Origin: Trichoplax sp. H2
Lineage: Eukaryota > Placozoa > Uniplacotomia > Trichoplacea
Length of the DNA stretch: 64,000 nucleotides
Direction: 5' to 3'
NCBI GenBank assembly: GCA_003344405.1
Contig: NOWV01000245.1
Span: forward strand, 1 to 64,000
A model generated the notes under the pieces. That model did not search any database and was not told the origin of the DNA. It saw only the letters and a list, made by a program, of their open reading frames with translations. Numbering within the stretch: position 1 is the stretch's first letter; each line of letters starts with the position of its first letter. Below, in pieces: positions 24,371-47,492 of the stretch. Both the position numbers and the translations under genes were made by a program.

Positions 24371-24794
24371 ATTATGAACATAGCAGAATACGTAATTATG
24401 CACCACTATATTGTTCTAAGCACACCGTAAAATTTAAGTTTTCTTACCTAAATTATCCTAATCTGGATAATTTTGCATACTGTACCTATTAGAGACCAAC
24501 TGAATTCGCACTCAACTTCTTGCTACTTGTTAGCTACAATATGAACTAGTTATTTCGTGCCGTTTATTGTGCTCGTACAACAATTATGAATATTGCAGAA
24601 TACGTAATTCTGCAACCACCATACGCGTACTGCTCGAAGCAGACTGTAAAAATTTATTTTCTATTACCCAGACCAGCTTAATGTGGATGATTTACGTACT
24701 TATGGAAGACGAACTGAATTCGTGCCCGGTATTTTGCTGGCTACAGTATCAACTAGGTATTTTCCACGCCGGTTACTGTGCTCACAACAATGTG
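24371..24794. repeat. Diverged 212-bp tandem duplication
   Basis: Copy 1 (24371-24582) and copy 2 (24583-24794) both begin ATTATGAA...GCAGAATACGTAATT and both end with a CCGNTTANTGTGCTC-type sequence. The 102-codon frame at 24567-24875 lies in copy 2 only and is probably not a gene. Confidence 0.65.
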
Positions 24795-25368
24795 TATGTG
24801 TATCTCAAGTTTTACCATAAAAAGTTAACATATAGCTGTGCCTATACACGGCCTACTAGATGTACGGTACTTTGAATGCCAACCATACATTGGTTGCCTC
24901 GAAGCTATAGGAAGTGCGCAAATGGCTTTTGTAATTTAAAATATACCAAACTTAGTGCAAAAATAATACATTCACACATAGTGAACAACATTACCAGTTC
25001 TAAGTGTTTATTTTTCATAAACACCATACTTTGATTACGAAGGATCATAGAATACTGTTAGAGGTCACGTCATGGAGAAAATCAAGTTACAACAGAAATG
25101 TTTTGCGAAAACCAGTAGTTAACGTGGAAGGTAGGTCTAAACAAATTCACATGTTTAAATGCGTTATCATACACAAAATTTCTAAACGTTATTTGCAGAT
25201 CAACATACAAATTTAAGAACGAGTATTGCTTAAAGAGTTACGAAAGGTTACCTGCTGTGTACAGTACCAATACTAATTCCCTACAGCTACACAACCTGAA
25301 ATGCTAATTTTATACATTTTTTAATTTGAAAAAGTTACTTTACAAGTTGGATCTAAAATATTTAAATC

Positions 25369-32865
<7,497 letters not shown>

Positions 32866-32959
32866 GGTCGAATTGAATTTTTTCTCGCAGGAACTTGCGC
32901 CAGTCTAAGCACGTAGAAAAATGTCCATTGCACAAACTGCCTCTGACAATGGAGGTGCT

Positions 32960-34500
32960 GGGTGAAATACCACTACAGTGTACAGTACGACTGTACACTG
33001 TAGTCAGTGCAGTGGCTGTATCCAATCCTATTGTTGATTGACTGTCCACTACAGTACTGTATACTGTACACTGACTGTAGAATGTCGCCACGACCATAGT
33101 GTACACGTACACGTACGCATGATGTGCAGCGAGAGTGACATCGACAACGTACGTACTGTACAGTACAGTCACCGTCAGTGAAATGATGTTCAGTGATGTG
33201 GTCAACTCTACTAGGCTAGACGCACTGGACAGTATGACCCAATGAGCGTCATTCATTTTCAAGAACATTCTTTTACTGTTGATAGTTCAGCGTTTGAAAT
33301 GTTGATCAAGTCAAACTACGGTGTAGCAGCAGTAGCAGTCATCCACATCACTGTCAGCCAAAGCAGTCCTGGACTCATGGTCAGGATAGGGACTTTTACA
33401 CAGAGAATTGGGAAATCTGTGGTCAGGACTGTGCATGTCCATTATACGCTGTACAGTGTACAGGACTGCGTTGGTTGATTGATTGATTGCGATGAGAACG
33501 CGGGTCTCTTTTTGGCGGGAAATGTGGCGCTTTTACTTACTGTACAATCATAGAGGCCCTCTATTATTATTTTAGAGGGTCTGTCGTGTACTGTACACTG
33601 TACAGTACTGTACAGTACAGTACGGCAATATTATTATGGTCCACTACAGTGTATGTACTGTACAGTACAGTACAGTACTGTACACTGTACCGGATTGTAC
33701 TGTACAGTACAGTAGAGTACAGTATTGACCGTGGCCTACTGTACAGTATTACAGTACAGTACAGTACACAATACTGTATTAACTGTATTAATTAATAATA
33801 TTATTATTTTCGTCCACTACAGTACAGTACTGTACTGTACTCCTACAGTACTGTACCCTGTGCAGGATTGTACAATGTACAGTGTACAGTGTACAGTACA
33901 GTGTATACAGTCAGTTTGTATAATCCCACCCCAATACTATACAGTACAGTACAGTACTGTATACAGTACAGTAGTACAAACGTCTTTTACAACACTTTGT
34001 ATTTCAGAGTCATGACTACAGTATACTGTACGCTGTTACGTACAGTACTGTACTACTGTACTGTATGTACAGTGTACTGTACAGTATAGTATAGTCTTAT
34101 ACCGTACTGTACTGTACAGTGTACACTATATACTGTAGTGTTAACACTGTACACTGTGTACGTTGGTACGTTCAATGAACGTCCGACGTTCAAATTGGAC
34201 GTTCGTACTGTACGTTCGTTCATTAAAACTGGCGAACGTCCACAGTACTAATGTACAGTACTCATTGTACTGTACAGTGTACAGTACAGTATTGACCTAC
34301 TGTACTGTACAGTATTACAGTACACAGTGTACAGTACAGTATTGACCTACAGTATTACAGTACACAGTGTACAGTACTAACAGTAGGCCACCGTACTGTA
34401 CACTGTACAGTACGGTACAGTATTGAAAGTGGCCCATTACAGTATACTGTACTGTACTATACACTATACACTGTACTGTACCTGAATGGGATTGTACGCT
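32960..34500. repeat. TACTGTACAGTA palindrome island
   Basis: Dense array of short self-complementary elements centred on TGTACA (TACTGTACAGTA, TACACTGTACAGTGTA and variants). It is packed most tightly from 33585 to 34480, with a sparser part at 32970-33110 and ordinary sequence at about 33200-33480. It has no fixed unit length, so it is not a simple satellite. Several short frames (70-137 codons, both strands) run through it, rich in Tyr/Cys/Thr/Val/Ser; they are by-products of the repeat. It fills the spacer between the divergent genes SMC3 and CSPP1. Confidence 0.9.
34160..34230. repeat. GAACGT/ACGTTC inverted-repeat block
   Basis: Within the palindrome island a different motif takes over: ACGTTCAATGAACGT, GTCCGACGTTC, TTGGACGTTCGTAC and GGCGAACGTCC. 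These arms can pair with each other in several combinations. Confidence 0.7.
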
Positions 34501-35598
34501 ACTCCATCGTCGCCTACGCAAGCCGTTTCCATGACTATCGGCAAATAGAAGAAATTTCAACGGGGGGGAAAAACATTCATGCCAATTCTCAGTCTAGCCT
34601 TCAATGTCTGCAGCTGCATCAATCACTCATTCGGAGGCCTAGTAGAGATGATATTAGCATGTTTTCCATGCCTTCAAGTTTGTTGACAACACTTTACTCG
34701 ACGCTACTATCATCAACAAGACCCTGGACAGTGGACACAAACGTCCACATAGTACTGTAGTCTGTAGACGCGTACCCATTGACAAAATAAATCCTACATT
34801 GATCCAGGAAGGTATTCCATACTTGATTCTGCTACTCTATTCTTCAAAAGATGCCATCTAGCATACTCTACCACCAAAGCCTTGGATACCAGCTGATACA
34901 ACAGGTACTGATCTCACTTTCAACAGTCATGCTTCCGTATCATAATGTCCACTAAAATTGAATCATTCTAAAATTGAAGTAGGCTTGACTCCATCCCTTC
35001 CAGTCTACTTCAGACAATTCATACTCGATACATACACCAATCGTTTGTCGTATCAAGGTTTTAAAGTCATATGATTCATGGCTAAATAGTCATTCCACTA
35101 AGATTAGTCATATTGCCAATGATTAAAGCTCGATCTTTTGCATTGGTAACATTGGTAACTCGACAGTCCACAGGTAAGCAATACTACGGACAGCACAGTT
35201 GAACTTTATAGCGGCATCTTACTCAATGTACAATCTCAAGCATGCATCATCACTTATTGCTATACAGTAATGTAGTATTAGAGTCAATGACAACAAGGAT
35301 AATCAAGGCATAGTTATATCACGCTAAAATGTCAGGTATATGCACGTATAAGTAGCTGTCCAAACTATCCATACTTAAAGTACTTGTAGGACGCTAGGAC
35401 TGTTACTCTTTTATTCATGATTACTTTGAATTCTTTTCACTTTTCCATTAAAATTGATTCTCGGCTTCAGGTATAATTGAAATTTTGCAATCCAACTGTC
35501 ACCACCAGTAATCCAACACTCAATAGAAAGGCTGTTGGCTCTCTATTATACTGCTTACCTATTGGAGATTGATATCAATTGAGGAATGGTAGCTTCCA
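34501..35598. promoter_or_regulatory. Upstream region of CSPP1
   Basis: About 1.1 kb between the palindrome island and the CSPP1 start codon. It must contain the CSPP1 promoter and any 5' UTR exon, but I cannot point to specific elements. A G-run (34562-34568) marks the island edge. Confidence 0.35.
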
Positions 35599-38500
35599 AT
35601 GGCCACCCAGGATGAGATGACACGTTTTATTCAATTACAGAAAGCTAAATTACATCATGAGCGACAACAAATTGGCCCAGAATCCAGTAATCCTGTCAGA
35701 AGTTTCAACCAAGCAGGAACAACATCAAATCTTTCAAATGAAAGGAGTGATCTTCGTCCTACCCAAAGTGATGGAGCATTTACCTTAAGAGATTCACATA
35801 ATAATCAGATTAATCATAATAGTGAAGATATTCACAACCTACATCGGACTCATTCTTTATGGGATAAGTTGGGCGATGATGGCCTGACTATGAAACAAAA
35901 TTTTAAAAAAAGGAGAGAAGATGAATTTAAAGAATTTGCCGATAACAAAAAGTACGGTCGTTACAACCGTAATATTAACGAGAACAACTATCAAGGATTA
36001 AGTTTGCCCATAAGGGAACAGAATAGTGCTAAAGAAAGGTTAAAGAAAGAGCGACAACGAGAGTATAACGAATTTTTACAAGAAAAGTTACGCAGAGAAA
36101 CCGAGGGTAAATCTCGTAGGCGCAACAATTTGAATGACGCTATGCAGCCTCAGAACTATCATTCAAAACCAGTTGGTTACGATCAACTACTGCAACAAAA
36201 AAGGGAGCAAGAGGAACGTTATCGGTAAAAAATCCATGCAATTGGATATTATGAACAGTTACTGACAATGGCTTCTCTTTCTATCTGTTTATAATCTTGT
36301 AACTGTAATGATTTCACTGTTTCAATTCATCGGTTTTATTCACTATACCACAAATTATAGTCAGCTAAATCATATCGAAACTGCACCAGCTGATTTTGTA
36401 CCATCCAAGCCGAAGTTCGATCTACAACATTCAAGAGATCCCCGCTATAATCTACCTATACCAGAAAAGTAAGTTGATTGAAAGATCCCTGTTATACGTT
36501 ATCATAGAAATTACATTCACTAAGAAAATTGAACTATTAATGTTTAGCTTGACCTTAGTTGTAAGTATATACCATTATAATCCATAATAGATAAAAATAC
36601 ATATTTTGATCTACGTTCTTAATTCGATATTGATGAATGATAAGGAATGAAAGCTTGCAACTTGATAAAATGCGTTCTTACCGTAGTAATAAAACTGTGA
36701 CATTAACAAGTATTAAATATGATAGTAATAAGAATATTTTAAACTCATATGGGCAGTACCAGTAGTTAACTGCTAAAGCACCATCAAAGTTTTAACTTGT
36801 GTTAAGATGACAGACTAAAAGAAATTCCATTTTGATCTTCTTTTTTAATGCATAATCATCGAATTCTTTTCGTATAACAGATTTCAACAAATTTATAACA
36901 AATTTAAAAACTGCCTTTTAGCGGCATATTGTTGCACATTACTGATCATACCGTAGTTCTTTCGTCATCTTGAAAGTTATTAAAGATGTGTATAAAATGA
37001 CAGTACTTATCTCCTAGTATAATCGCTGAGGTACGAAATTTATAGTGATGTCTCCTAAAACATCAGCGTAGATTTCGTACCTTAGTGAATTATCACTACA
37101 GTGTACCGTAGTTAATTTCAATTTTGGTGCGCTGTTATAGTGCTAAGATATTGCCTACTGTCACTATGACATACTGTAGAATTGCAGAATGTAGTAGTAA
37201 AGTGATTAATTTTGCTGAACCTAGTTATGTCATTGCTCTCGAATACAGAATAATCGTTATCTTCTATCTGTTGCTGTTAAAATACTACGTCATTTAAATT
37301 ATTTGAACTGTTTTTTTTTCCTACGGCTTGAACAAAATTTATAAACCCTATTTGTGTAGTTTACTAATTTATTTAAAATACAGACAGAAAATTTTATTAC
37401 TTCTATGTCTTGCATAATCTATAATTCATTTATGGATTCTCTAGTAAATCTCTACTGTACATACATTCGTTGTACGTCGTAATGCACATTCAAAGAACTT
37501 TTTGAGTCAAAAATTTTAGTCAATATATACAGTTCACTTCTAACGTAATTGAATATTGTGATATGCATACAAATATCAATTATTATGTTATCATTCATTA
37601 GTATTCTAACATTTATAAAAGCAGTAATCATAACAGTTGCTTTAAATTTATAACAGATGGAATTAAGTAATATTGATATTTCGCAATCTCAATGTAATAA
37701 AACCATATATTGTTGTAATTATACAATTTGAAATGCTAACTAGTGTGGACTTCAGTTAAATTACTCCAGTTTACTTATTATGAGAGGTTAAATGGCCTTT
37801 GTACGTATTGAAATTAACATCAAAACTTTTATTCCTACTCATTCCATCATGGTTTATGTGAATATGGCTATATTATAATTATTTTATATCAAGTCGACCA
37901 GTTGAATGGCAATTAGGCGATGAAGATTTATATGCATGGGCACGCCAAAAGGCTAACAATCATGATGCACCAGACGATATAGGAAGATTGCCATATGATA
38001 TTAATCTTGGTAATGGCCAAGGAAACGTACCATTGTCCAATAATAGTCCACTACTAGATGCAGTAACTCAACTAACAGATCCGGTAAGTATTCATTTTAA
38101 TTATTGATCGTACTATCGATAAATTATTAATAGATTTGAGGTAATTTTGACTTTTTAAATTGTTGAATGTATTTTAATAAAATTTGCAATCATTTCGGTG
38201 TTAAACATTTCCAAACATTCGTTTCGCTATCCTCATGTATGAACCTCCAACAGAGACTCCGATCAGATTATCCACCTGATGAAGTTCCTCGTGCTTCTTA
38301 TAGCAACAATAACGCAGTACCAGTTAGAAATGCTGACTACCCTGGTGCAGTTTCGCGCAATAACTACGTTCAAGCTAAAGGCAACAGCGTTTTAGATCAC
38401 AGTCATCGCCGAATTGGCAATCACGATCCTCCAAATGCGCACTATCGTACTTCCAGTCAAAATCAAAGTTCCAACATCTTGCTAGGCTTTTCTGGATCAG

Positions 38501-41059
38501 AAGACAAGCCACGCTATGATAAAAGTAGCTACCAACAGGATTTAAAACAACAGATGCTAGAAATGGAAAATAGAAAGAAACAAGAAAAAAAAAGAAGAGA
38601 GGCAGAAGAACTGAAAAAAGAACAAGAAATATATGATTATAATCCGTGGGGTAAAGGCGGAGGTGGTGCACCCCTGCGCGATCGCCATGGTCGCATTGTT
38701 GCTGATCTAAAAAGAATGCATGTAGATAATGAGACTAAACTTCTTAACCCTAATACTAATGAAAATCGTAGTCAACCCAATCCTTCACTTTCTAGTAACA
38801 ACAATAATCAATACTCAAATGCAGCTTCTCCCCGGCGTGAGCCTAATTCATTAAATGAGCCCAATTATAGTTATAATCAACCTAATCGTGAAACTACTGA
38901 GGTTGTAACTAAACTTACATCAGAAGGTTTTATGACTCAAGAAAGTCCACGCAAAAGTGAGACTGATTACAGAGCATATCTTAAACAGCAAATTGAAGAA
39001 AAAGAGCGTAGAAAGCGGGAAGAACAAGAAAAAATAAGACAGGAAGAGCTGAAAGAAATGCAACGCATCGAAGATCAGAGGAAAATTATGCAAGAAGAAC
39101 ATGAGAAAGAGCTTGTAAGTAACCTGATAAATTTTACTGCACGTAACGTGTGTCTTAGCTAGCGCATATTGTAGGTAAATCACCTTGCGGTAAACTTCCA
39201 TCTGATTAAATCAAAAATAGTCGGAAAACTTTAAGAGCGGAATTAAATTCTATCCGCAATCCATCAGATAAAGTTTCATTTTATATTAGTTAAAACTATT
39301 GTATCTTGAAATTATAAATTCTAATTGTACCTCGATCTCTTTTCCACTTTTAGGAAGGAAAGCGTAAAAAAGAAGAGGAAGAGAATCGGCAAAAAGAGGA
39401 AGCTGCACAAAAAATTAAAGAGCAGCGTGAGGCTTCGGAGCGAGCACAGCGTGAAGCTGAAGAGAATCGTCGGCAGAAAGCAGATGATGACTTAAAAAGG
39501 AGGCTAGCGGAAAGTAGGAAGAAACCGTATGAACAGGAAGCTAGCAATCAACAGAATAGCCCTGTGAGATCGAACTCTCCGCCTATACCAGCACTAAGGC
39601 AGTCATATAATCAATCTCCACCAATTCCTGCTTTAAGAAATGAGCAAGGCAATCCAACTTCACCGCCTTTACCAAGTCATAGACAAGTTACAAATACTAA
39701 TAGCGATATTTATAACCAAGACGACGAAATTCCTAGCCACTCTGAGATTCAACCACTTAAACTTTCAAGATCGCAGACATTTAATGAAGTTACACTTAGT
39801 CAGCGAGATAATGATATTTATAGGAGTCATCCGAAATCATCACGCAATAATTCCATTTCAGGAAATGCATCCACTATACCCAATAACTCCAATACGCGTC
39901 CCTTTAACAGAACTGCGGAAGAAACTAAAGATGTTATCGCTCAGCTGGAATTAATGCGGCAACAACTGAAACTTGAGCAAGCTAAGGTAACGTTGATCAT
40001 GTAGCCTGAGCATACTCGTACGCCAAAGTTTACTGTTCAATCCAAAATCAAAATATGATCTGATTTATATTCTATTTCGTATAGGTTCAAGAACAATTAG
40101 AACAAAACAAAAAGGCTTATGAAGGACTGCTAAGGAATGAGGAGTTAAAGGTTAATTTAAGCTTTAGATAATATTTCTTTCTATAGAAGTTCGATTATGA
40201 CCCACACTTTAATAACAGTTATAAACCAAATTGACGGAGATACTTTCTGATTAGCTACAAGCTCATATGGAACAGAACAAGAAAGCTAAAGAACGCCGAT
40301 TATCAAGGAGTAAGAACAAAGCAGATATTTTTGCAATGGCATTACCCAAAAATAAAGGAGGAAATCAAAACAATGCTACATCGGAGTTTAATTCACTTAA
40401 GTATGGCAATGGAAGTGAATCAAGACAAGAATTTTGGAAAGAATATCCTGAACCAGCTGAATCAAGTGCTTCGTTAGAAGTTCAACAGCAAGCTCTGCTA
40501 GATAAGCAAGAGCATCAATTGAAAATGTTACGAGAGGGTGAGGACATGTCAGTAACTTTTACGAGTATTGCATAAAATGATAGTACATTAAGCTAAATCT
40601 TATACTACATGGGAGGGTAAAAAGTTTACTGCAGTTGTTGTACTCCTGATAAACAATAAATTCACTATAATTATAGGTGATTTAGCCGCAGATCTTGATG
40701 TTAATAGTCATCCTACTAATCATCACCATCAGGCTTCAAATCGTAAGCCTGATTCAGAATCACAATTATCCTTATTGACATCAGAAACTAAATTTGTACC
40801 AGTCGATGATAATGGTAATAACGTTAAAGGCTCAACCGATGAAAATTCTACTAAAGTTTCATCAGCACGTGAAAGAAGAAGAATTCGACAACGCGATGAG
40901 TTACCATCTACCCCGGCGTCCATTTCCAGTCTAAATATCGATGCCATCAATGAGAAAAATAAAGAACGATTACTTAGATTGGAGAAATTGACTGAAAGAA
41001 GAAAGAAAAATGACACTTTAGAACCAAGCGCGGTTTTAGAAGAATATTTAGAAAAATAA
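35599..41059 (+). CDS. CSPP1: Centrosome and spindle pole-associated protein 1, 8 exons
   Basis: Microtubule-associated protein of centrosome, spindle pole and ciliary axoneme. Exons: 35599-36224, 36361-36468, 37894-38083, 38254-39114, 39354-39986, 40085-40150, 40255-40537, 40677-41059, all GT-AG and in phase, giving 1049 aa (human long form about 1256). Conserved blocks in order: GLSLPIREQNSAKERLKKER and YDQLLQQKREQEERYR in exon 1; YNPWGKGGGGAPLRD (exon 4, the most diagnostic CSPP1 motif); a long Glu/Lys/Arg coiled coil in exons 4-5; a proline-rich SPPIPALR segment; LEVQQQALLDKQ in exon 7; and SARERRR plus a C-terminal coil in exon 8. Low-complexity Asn/Gln/Ser regions separate the blocks. 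Start chosen at the first ATG of the open exon (MATQDEMTRFIQLQKAKL, similar to the family N-terminus). Intron 2 is 1.4 kb and holds a foldback. Confidence 0.93.
37029..37082. repeat. Nested inverted repeat in CSPP1 intron 2
   Basis: Outer arms AGGTACGAAAT (37029-37039) and ATTTCGTACCT (37072-37082) are perfectly complementary. Inside them TGATGT and ACATCA pair again around CTCCTAAA, with 6-nt unpaired stretches on both sides. Confidence 0.8.
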
Positions 41060-42815
41060 CAACGATTAAATATTACCTCAATGGAATCAATTTGTTTATT
41101 TGATTTTATAAATATCTCTTACTTATTTCAGTTTTCCATATGATTAATACATAAATAAAAATGTAAAACGATAGCAAGAAATAATTACTTTTTCGGTTGT
41201 TGATACTGTAACTACTTGAAGATGCCTGTAGTATTAAAATAATTTCTCTGCTATCATTATATCATAGTGGAGTCTATTTGTATGCATACAAACATATAGT
41301 TTATAAATATTTATAACTAGTACGTGTACTATATATCTATTATAGAACGCTAATTGAGCTCGTGCTCTCATATTCGTTTATATTAAGGATTTCTACTATA
41401 GTTACTAGTAATAACTTTACGTCAAAATTCTTTTGATAGTTCTCTAAATACCGTAATCTGGTTGTTAATTTCATTTCCTTAAGCCTTTTGCAACGTGTAC
41501 ATATATCAATAGAACGAAATCTGTCACCATTCAATAATGTTTAATTGGATTGATGAAAACTAATATTTCACATTCATTTTCGTTTTGATACTTTTCATTA
41601 TGTAGTGTTGACGATTTAAAAATAATGTTTCGGTATTTTATGAAATCTGACATCACTATTATTGCATCGAATAACGTCTTAATTGATGGTTGTTCCATGC
41701 GATCGGTAGTTGGAGCTATTCCATTCAAGCTGGATCTGCAGTATAATGTGTATTTCGTAATGATGATGTGCATTTTAAATTCATTCTACTGTTGTTATGT
41801 TTGATCTTTGGAAAGGCTGATTTTTTATACGCAATGCGTTAAGATATGTTCGAAGTTACACATGGTGTATAGCGATTGCTAGCTATGTATTCAATATTTT
41901 TCTTGATATTAATTATATCGATATTAGTTTTCAATTGGCTAAGGAAGACATAATTTACGTTAACATTTTTTGTCGTGCTCGATATCTCATAGTATCAAAG
42001 CCAGATTTCGAATGCGATAATTGAGTCACTTTATGTAATTATGTTGATTAATGATTATGAAAATGATTCTAAATGCAAAGTTGTTGGTTAATTTATTCTA
42101 TAATTATTAAAGCCATAACAATAACTCGTAGATAGTAGATTCATTTTGTTAATCTTAGTCAGCCAATAACGTTTTATAGTAGTAAAGACCTATCGCTACA
42201 AAAATATGAATAGAATGAATTGTATTTCCAAAATTGTTTATATAAGTATTATTTATACAAAGACAATAAATATTGTTATGACGTCAGCTAAATGCGACTT
42301 CTGCAAAAAGTACACTTTTTTCTAATAATTGCTTCCTTAATAACATCTACTATAGTTTGCACCTCATCATATTGGTATCGCCGAAAGAAATTGTCTTTTA
42401 AGGTAAGCAAAAGAGCTGTAAATGTAATAGGTCTCAAAGGAAGATACTCTCCTTTAATATTTCCAACGATTTACCTATATTAAGAATGATATTGACGCTA
42501 AACAACACAGTGAAAGATTGATGAGATACACTTCAGATAAAGACCTCATCATAGTATTATAATCAAGTATCGTAACATCTCGAGCTAAGTATTATCTTTA
42601 AATAGAATAGTGGATCCGAAGGTAAATTAGTTTATTCTCTATTAAGGACTAAGTTTCGGGCTATTTTAAAGAAATTGAACAGAGTCTTATTGAAAATTTT
42701 CATACTTCCTAATAGTTATTACGATTTATCATTGTTTGAAATTTAGCTCTTAGCACAGTAGAAAAGCAAACGAATTAACATTGATGTACACGTATCTACA
42801 GGTTTCCCTATTAAA
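41060..42815. other. Intergenic between convergent CSPP1 and TEX261
   Basis: No supported gene. A 63-codon frame at 42292-42483 (+) starts with a basic N-terminus and a hydrophobic segment (FFLIIASLITSTIVC) and contains a good donor (AAG|GTAAGC at 42402). It might be a first exon with a signal anchor, but I found no following exon. Confidence 0.45.
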
Positions 42816-45759
<2,944 letters not shown>

Positions 45760-45869
45760 GGTCTATCCGCTTGCCACTAACCCCTTGACCACCTTGGGTG
45801 TGTGGATGATCACCTTGGTACCGTACACTAGTACTGTATGCCAGCGTCCACAGTACGCCTTTTATCCGC

Positions 45870-46600
45870 TATACTGTACACTGTACACTGTACAGGGCCA
45901 TGGACCAGTGAGATACTATACCGGTCAAGCCGAGTCCAGTGTCTGGCAGTCCATGCCTCGATGATATGGTATACTGTACTATGGTGTAGTCCAAAAGCAA
46001 TGGTGAATGACTGGGCGTAAATCGACTACTCAGACTGAGAGTATTGTACAGTATACTTCCAGTAGTCATGATGGCACACAGTACACAATGGACTCCTCCT
46101 ACAATACCTAGACTCGAAACTAGCCTTGGATGGACGGACTTTACCTGTAAGATTACTGTTAGGCGGAAGATAGGAAATTACGTGCAGCATACAGTACACT
46201 GTACGCTTCCAGAAGTCATGATACAGGGGTTACAATACACTACTCCAAACTCTCCTTGGATGGACGGACTTTACTTACCAGAGAAGGCGGAAAATGGCGA
46301 AATGACCTGTACTGTACACTGTGTACACAATGGACTCCTCCAATAATACCTGGACCCCAAACTCTCCTTGGATGGACGGACTTTGCTTACAAGAGAAGGC
46401 GGAAAATGGCGAAATGACCTGTACACTCACAGTGTACTGTAGTCATGATACAGTACAGTACACAACGGACTCGTCCAACAATACCTGGACTCCAAACTCT
46501 CCTCGGATGGACGGACTTTGCTTACAAGAGAAGGCGGAAAATGGCGAAATGACCTGCACTGTACACCTACTCTGTACAGCAGTCACAAACGACTACCAGC
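45870..46600. repeat. Four ~110-135-bp repeats separated by TGTACA palindromes
   Basis: A block containing GGATGGACGGACTT recurs at 46128, 46258, 46370 and 46505, the last three followed by AGAAGGCGGAAAATGGCGAA. Short palindromes of the TACTGTACAGT family fill the spacers. Open frames at 46044-46346 and 46321-46707 read through the repeats and are not credible genes. Confidence 0.85.
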
Positions 46601-46708
46601 CCATGCTGTCATACTGTATGTCATGGCTGTTTTCTTCTTCAATGCCATTTATGAATTTAAAAACATTGGATCATTTTAACATAGTTGAACCTTATTGTCA
46701 AAGTTAAA

Positions 46709-46943
46709 TACTTCAAAGTCCTAACTCATAACGCATAAAGGTTTTTTTCTCGATGGTCCCAACATGACATCGCTGTGCGTATGGTGATATTACCACACTC
46801 ATAGCATAAATCTTCATAAACTGGTAGACCAACAGGCTCGACGATTAATCACTAAATAATGGAACAAACTGCGGTACTTATATTTATGCTGTTATTCTTT
46901 GTCACAGTGTAAGACAGTATAATATTGTATTCTAAGTTGATGA
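46709..46943. repeat. 235-bp direct repeat, copy 1
   Basis: Near-identical (I see 3 mismatches) to 47258-47492. It begins TACTTCAAAGTCC and ends AAGTTGATGA. The 314 bp between the copies shows no coding sequence. Confidence 0.9.
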
Positions 46944-47257
46944 AAACGATTGGGTTTCTTCTAGTATTCCTTGACCGTATACAGACAGTATGGGCCAGTG
47001 CAATACTTTTAACTTTTCAATTTACCACTGTCGCTTTCTAGCATTGCATCACGCCATGGCGTACTTTACACAATGATTGTACCATGAACTACTCAGTAGT
47101 CTGTGATTGTACTGTGGATAGTTTTCAATGAAATCGCAAATCCACCCCTTCAAAACTTGCGGCTTTCCACTTTAACCCTCAACGGCGGTGTAATGACCGA
47201 GTAATAGCCTTTTACTATTACTAGTGTGTCTACAGAATCTACGGTACACGTTCCTAT

Positions 47258-47492
47258 TACTTCAAAGTCCTAACTCACAACGCATAAAGGTTTTTTTCTC
47301 GATGGTCCCAACATGACATCGCTGTGCGTATGGTGATATTACCACACTCATAGCATAAATCTTCATAAACTGGGAGACCAACAGGCTCGACGATTAATCA
47401 CCAAATAATGGAACAAACTGCGGTACTTATATTTATGCTGTTATTCTTTGTCACAGTGTAAGACAGTATAATATTGTATTCTAAGTTGATGA
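47258..47492. repeat. 235-bp direct repeat, copy 2
   Basis: Partner of 46709-46943. The ends are not TG...CA, so an LTR is unlikely; a local 549-bp tandem duplication with partial second unit is simpler. Confidence 0.9.

Larger units (their letters stand above)
20686..25368. other. 4.7-kb intergenic region with small repeats
   Basis: No gene supported. It contains TACTGTACAGTA-type palindromes at about 21714-21742 and 21990-22140, a 9-bp perfect hairpin at 22311-22332, and a diverged 212-bp tandem duplication at 24371-24794. Open frames of 60-102 codons here lack domains and overlap these repeats. Confidence 0.55.

Noticed and set aside
24567-24875. 102-codon open frame on +
   Set aside because: Lies in one copy of a diverged tandem duplication; the frame is not kept in the other copy.
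33242-34560. Many open frames of 60-96 codons in the palindrome island
   Set aside because: Composition (Tyr, Cys, Thr, Val, Ser) follows from the TGTACA repeat; no start context or domain.
46044-46707. Frames of 100 and 128 codons with repeated segments
   Set aside because: They simply translate the 110-135-bp DNA repeats; no similarity to known repeat proteins.
46709-47492. LTR retrotransposon
   Set aside because: No TG...CA ends, no coding core, no target-site duplication seen.
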